NCBI RefSeq assembly: GCF_002214185.1
Contig: NZ_CP022161.1
Coordinates: forward strand, 2,913,767 to 2,977,766
From: Streptomyces capitiformicae
Lineage (GTDB): Bacteria > Actinomycetota > Actinomycetes > Streptomycetales > Streptomycetaceae
Reading direction: 5' to 3'
DNA length: 64,000 bases
The first letter of the stretch is position 1; every line of letters begins with the position of its first letter. The position numbers were made by a program, and so were the translations under genes. The notes beneath the pieces were generated by a model. The model worked only from the letters and a program-made list of their open reading frames with translations. It did not search any database and was not told the DNA's origin. Positions 63,560-64,000 of this stretch are shown one piece after another.

Positions 63560-64000
63560 TTAGAGCCCGTCACGCACCATCGCGGCGACGATGCGGACGT
63601 GCCGGTCGGCCGCCGTGTTCGAGAACTCGTTCTCGTAGTTGAGACCGTACGGCCAGAAGTGGCCACCACCGGTGGAGATCTTGGCGCTCGACCCGTCGTA
63701 CTGCCGGACGAGTGCCGTGGCCTGCGCGCCCGTCCATGTGCCGCTGCCGCCCAACCGCGACCAGCCCGCGCTCGTGCCCACGCCGATGGTGTGGGCGATC
63801 TCGTGCAGCGCGGTCCGCTCGGTCATGTAGCCGCGGTTGCCGAAGCGGATGGTCCCGTTGATGTTGCCGTCGGCGGTGGGCACGCCCGGGTTGTAGTGGA
63901 CGGTGATGTTCTTGCCCAGGTCGCTGAGGTTGTTGTACCGGGCGACGGCGGCGTTCATGGCCGCCGTGATGAGGTTGTACGCCGTCTGCTGGTCCTGGGT
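63560..64000 (-). CDS. Secreted metalloprotease-like protein, N-terminus outside the window
   Basis: The visible C-terminal part (147 codons, open to the window end) has TALHEIAHTIGVG, an HExxH zinc-peptidase motif with a following Gly. AYNLITAAMNAAVARYN, INGTIRFGNRGYM and GHFWPYGLNYENEFS resemble small secreted actinomycete proteins often linked to ricin-type lectin domains. The protein is probably exported, but the signal peptide lies beyond base 64000. Function is uncertain. Confidence 0.7.
   Translation of the reverse strand, partial: TQDQQTAYNLITAAMNAAVARYNNLSDLGKNITVHYNPGVPTADGNINGTIRFGNRGYMTERTALHEIAHTIGVGTSAGWSRLGGSGTWTGAQATALVRQYDGSSAKISTGGGHFWPYGLNYENEFSNTAADRHVRIVAAMVRDGL

Overview
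This looks like chromosomal DNA of a Streptomyces or close relative. The evidence is high GC with strong third-position GC bias, many GTG starts, a SARP regulator, paired DUF5753/DUF397 genes, a Tat-exported esterase behind a CebR-type operator, and a complete Pgl (BREX type 2) system. No tRNA, rRNA or CRISPR array was seen.

Layout. (1) 1-7.7 kb: the right end of a small non-ribosomal peptide type cluster, all on +. It holds an acyl-CoA dehydrogenase (cut by the window edge), an adenylation-PCP protein, a SARP activator, an MFS exporter, a stand-alone condensation-like protein, a Dabb barrel protein and a type II thioesterase. (2) 8.1-48.1 kb: a defence island of about 40 kb. Its frame is BREX type 2 in three blocks on -: brxD-brxHI (8.1-11.6 kb), pglY-pglZ (14.7-21.6 kb) and pglW-pglX (29.8-38.4 kb). 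Other genes sit between these blocks. A DUF262 protein and a two-CBS protein with a HEPN-like tail lie between brxD and pglZ. A DUF234 ATPase, a DUF6879 pair and a small protein with a STAND/TPR ATPase that share a short motif lie between pglY and pglX, with a DUF5753/DUF397 pair, a histidine-kinase-like ATPase and a broken toxin-antitoxin pair. To the right of pglW are hsdM and hsdS without hsdR, an HNH nuclease with a probable sulfur-binding domain, a broken beta-family gene, a nuclease-helicase, an IS630 remnant and a decayed Ski2-like helicase. (3) 48.3-64 kb: metabolic genes. They include a truncated membrane protein, an IclR regulator divergent from a probable aromatic-acid operon (amidohydrolase, FAD hydroxylase, AAHS transporter), a CE2-like esterase, a hemerythrin protein, an NAD-dependent reductase, a Rieske oxygenase with a flavin monooxygenase, a class V aminotransferase, a CoA carboxylase beta subunit and the end of a secreted metalloprotease.

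How it works together. PglX should methylate host DNA, with PglZ, the PglY and BrxD ATPases, the BrxHI helicase and the PglW kinase as partners in blocking phage. The interspersed pairs look like additional independent defence modules. Several genes are broken by single-base indels in G/C-rich runs (29.5, 44.0, 47.1, 47.6, 60.1, 62.0 and 63.3 kb). Some are likely sequencing errors, so pseudogene calls resting only on one-base shifts should be read with care.
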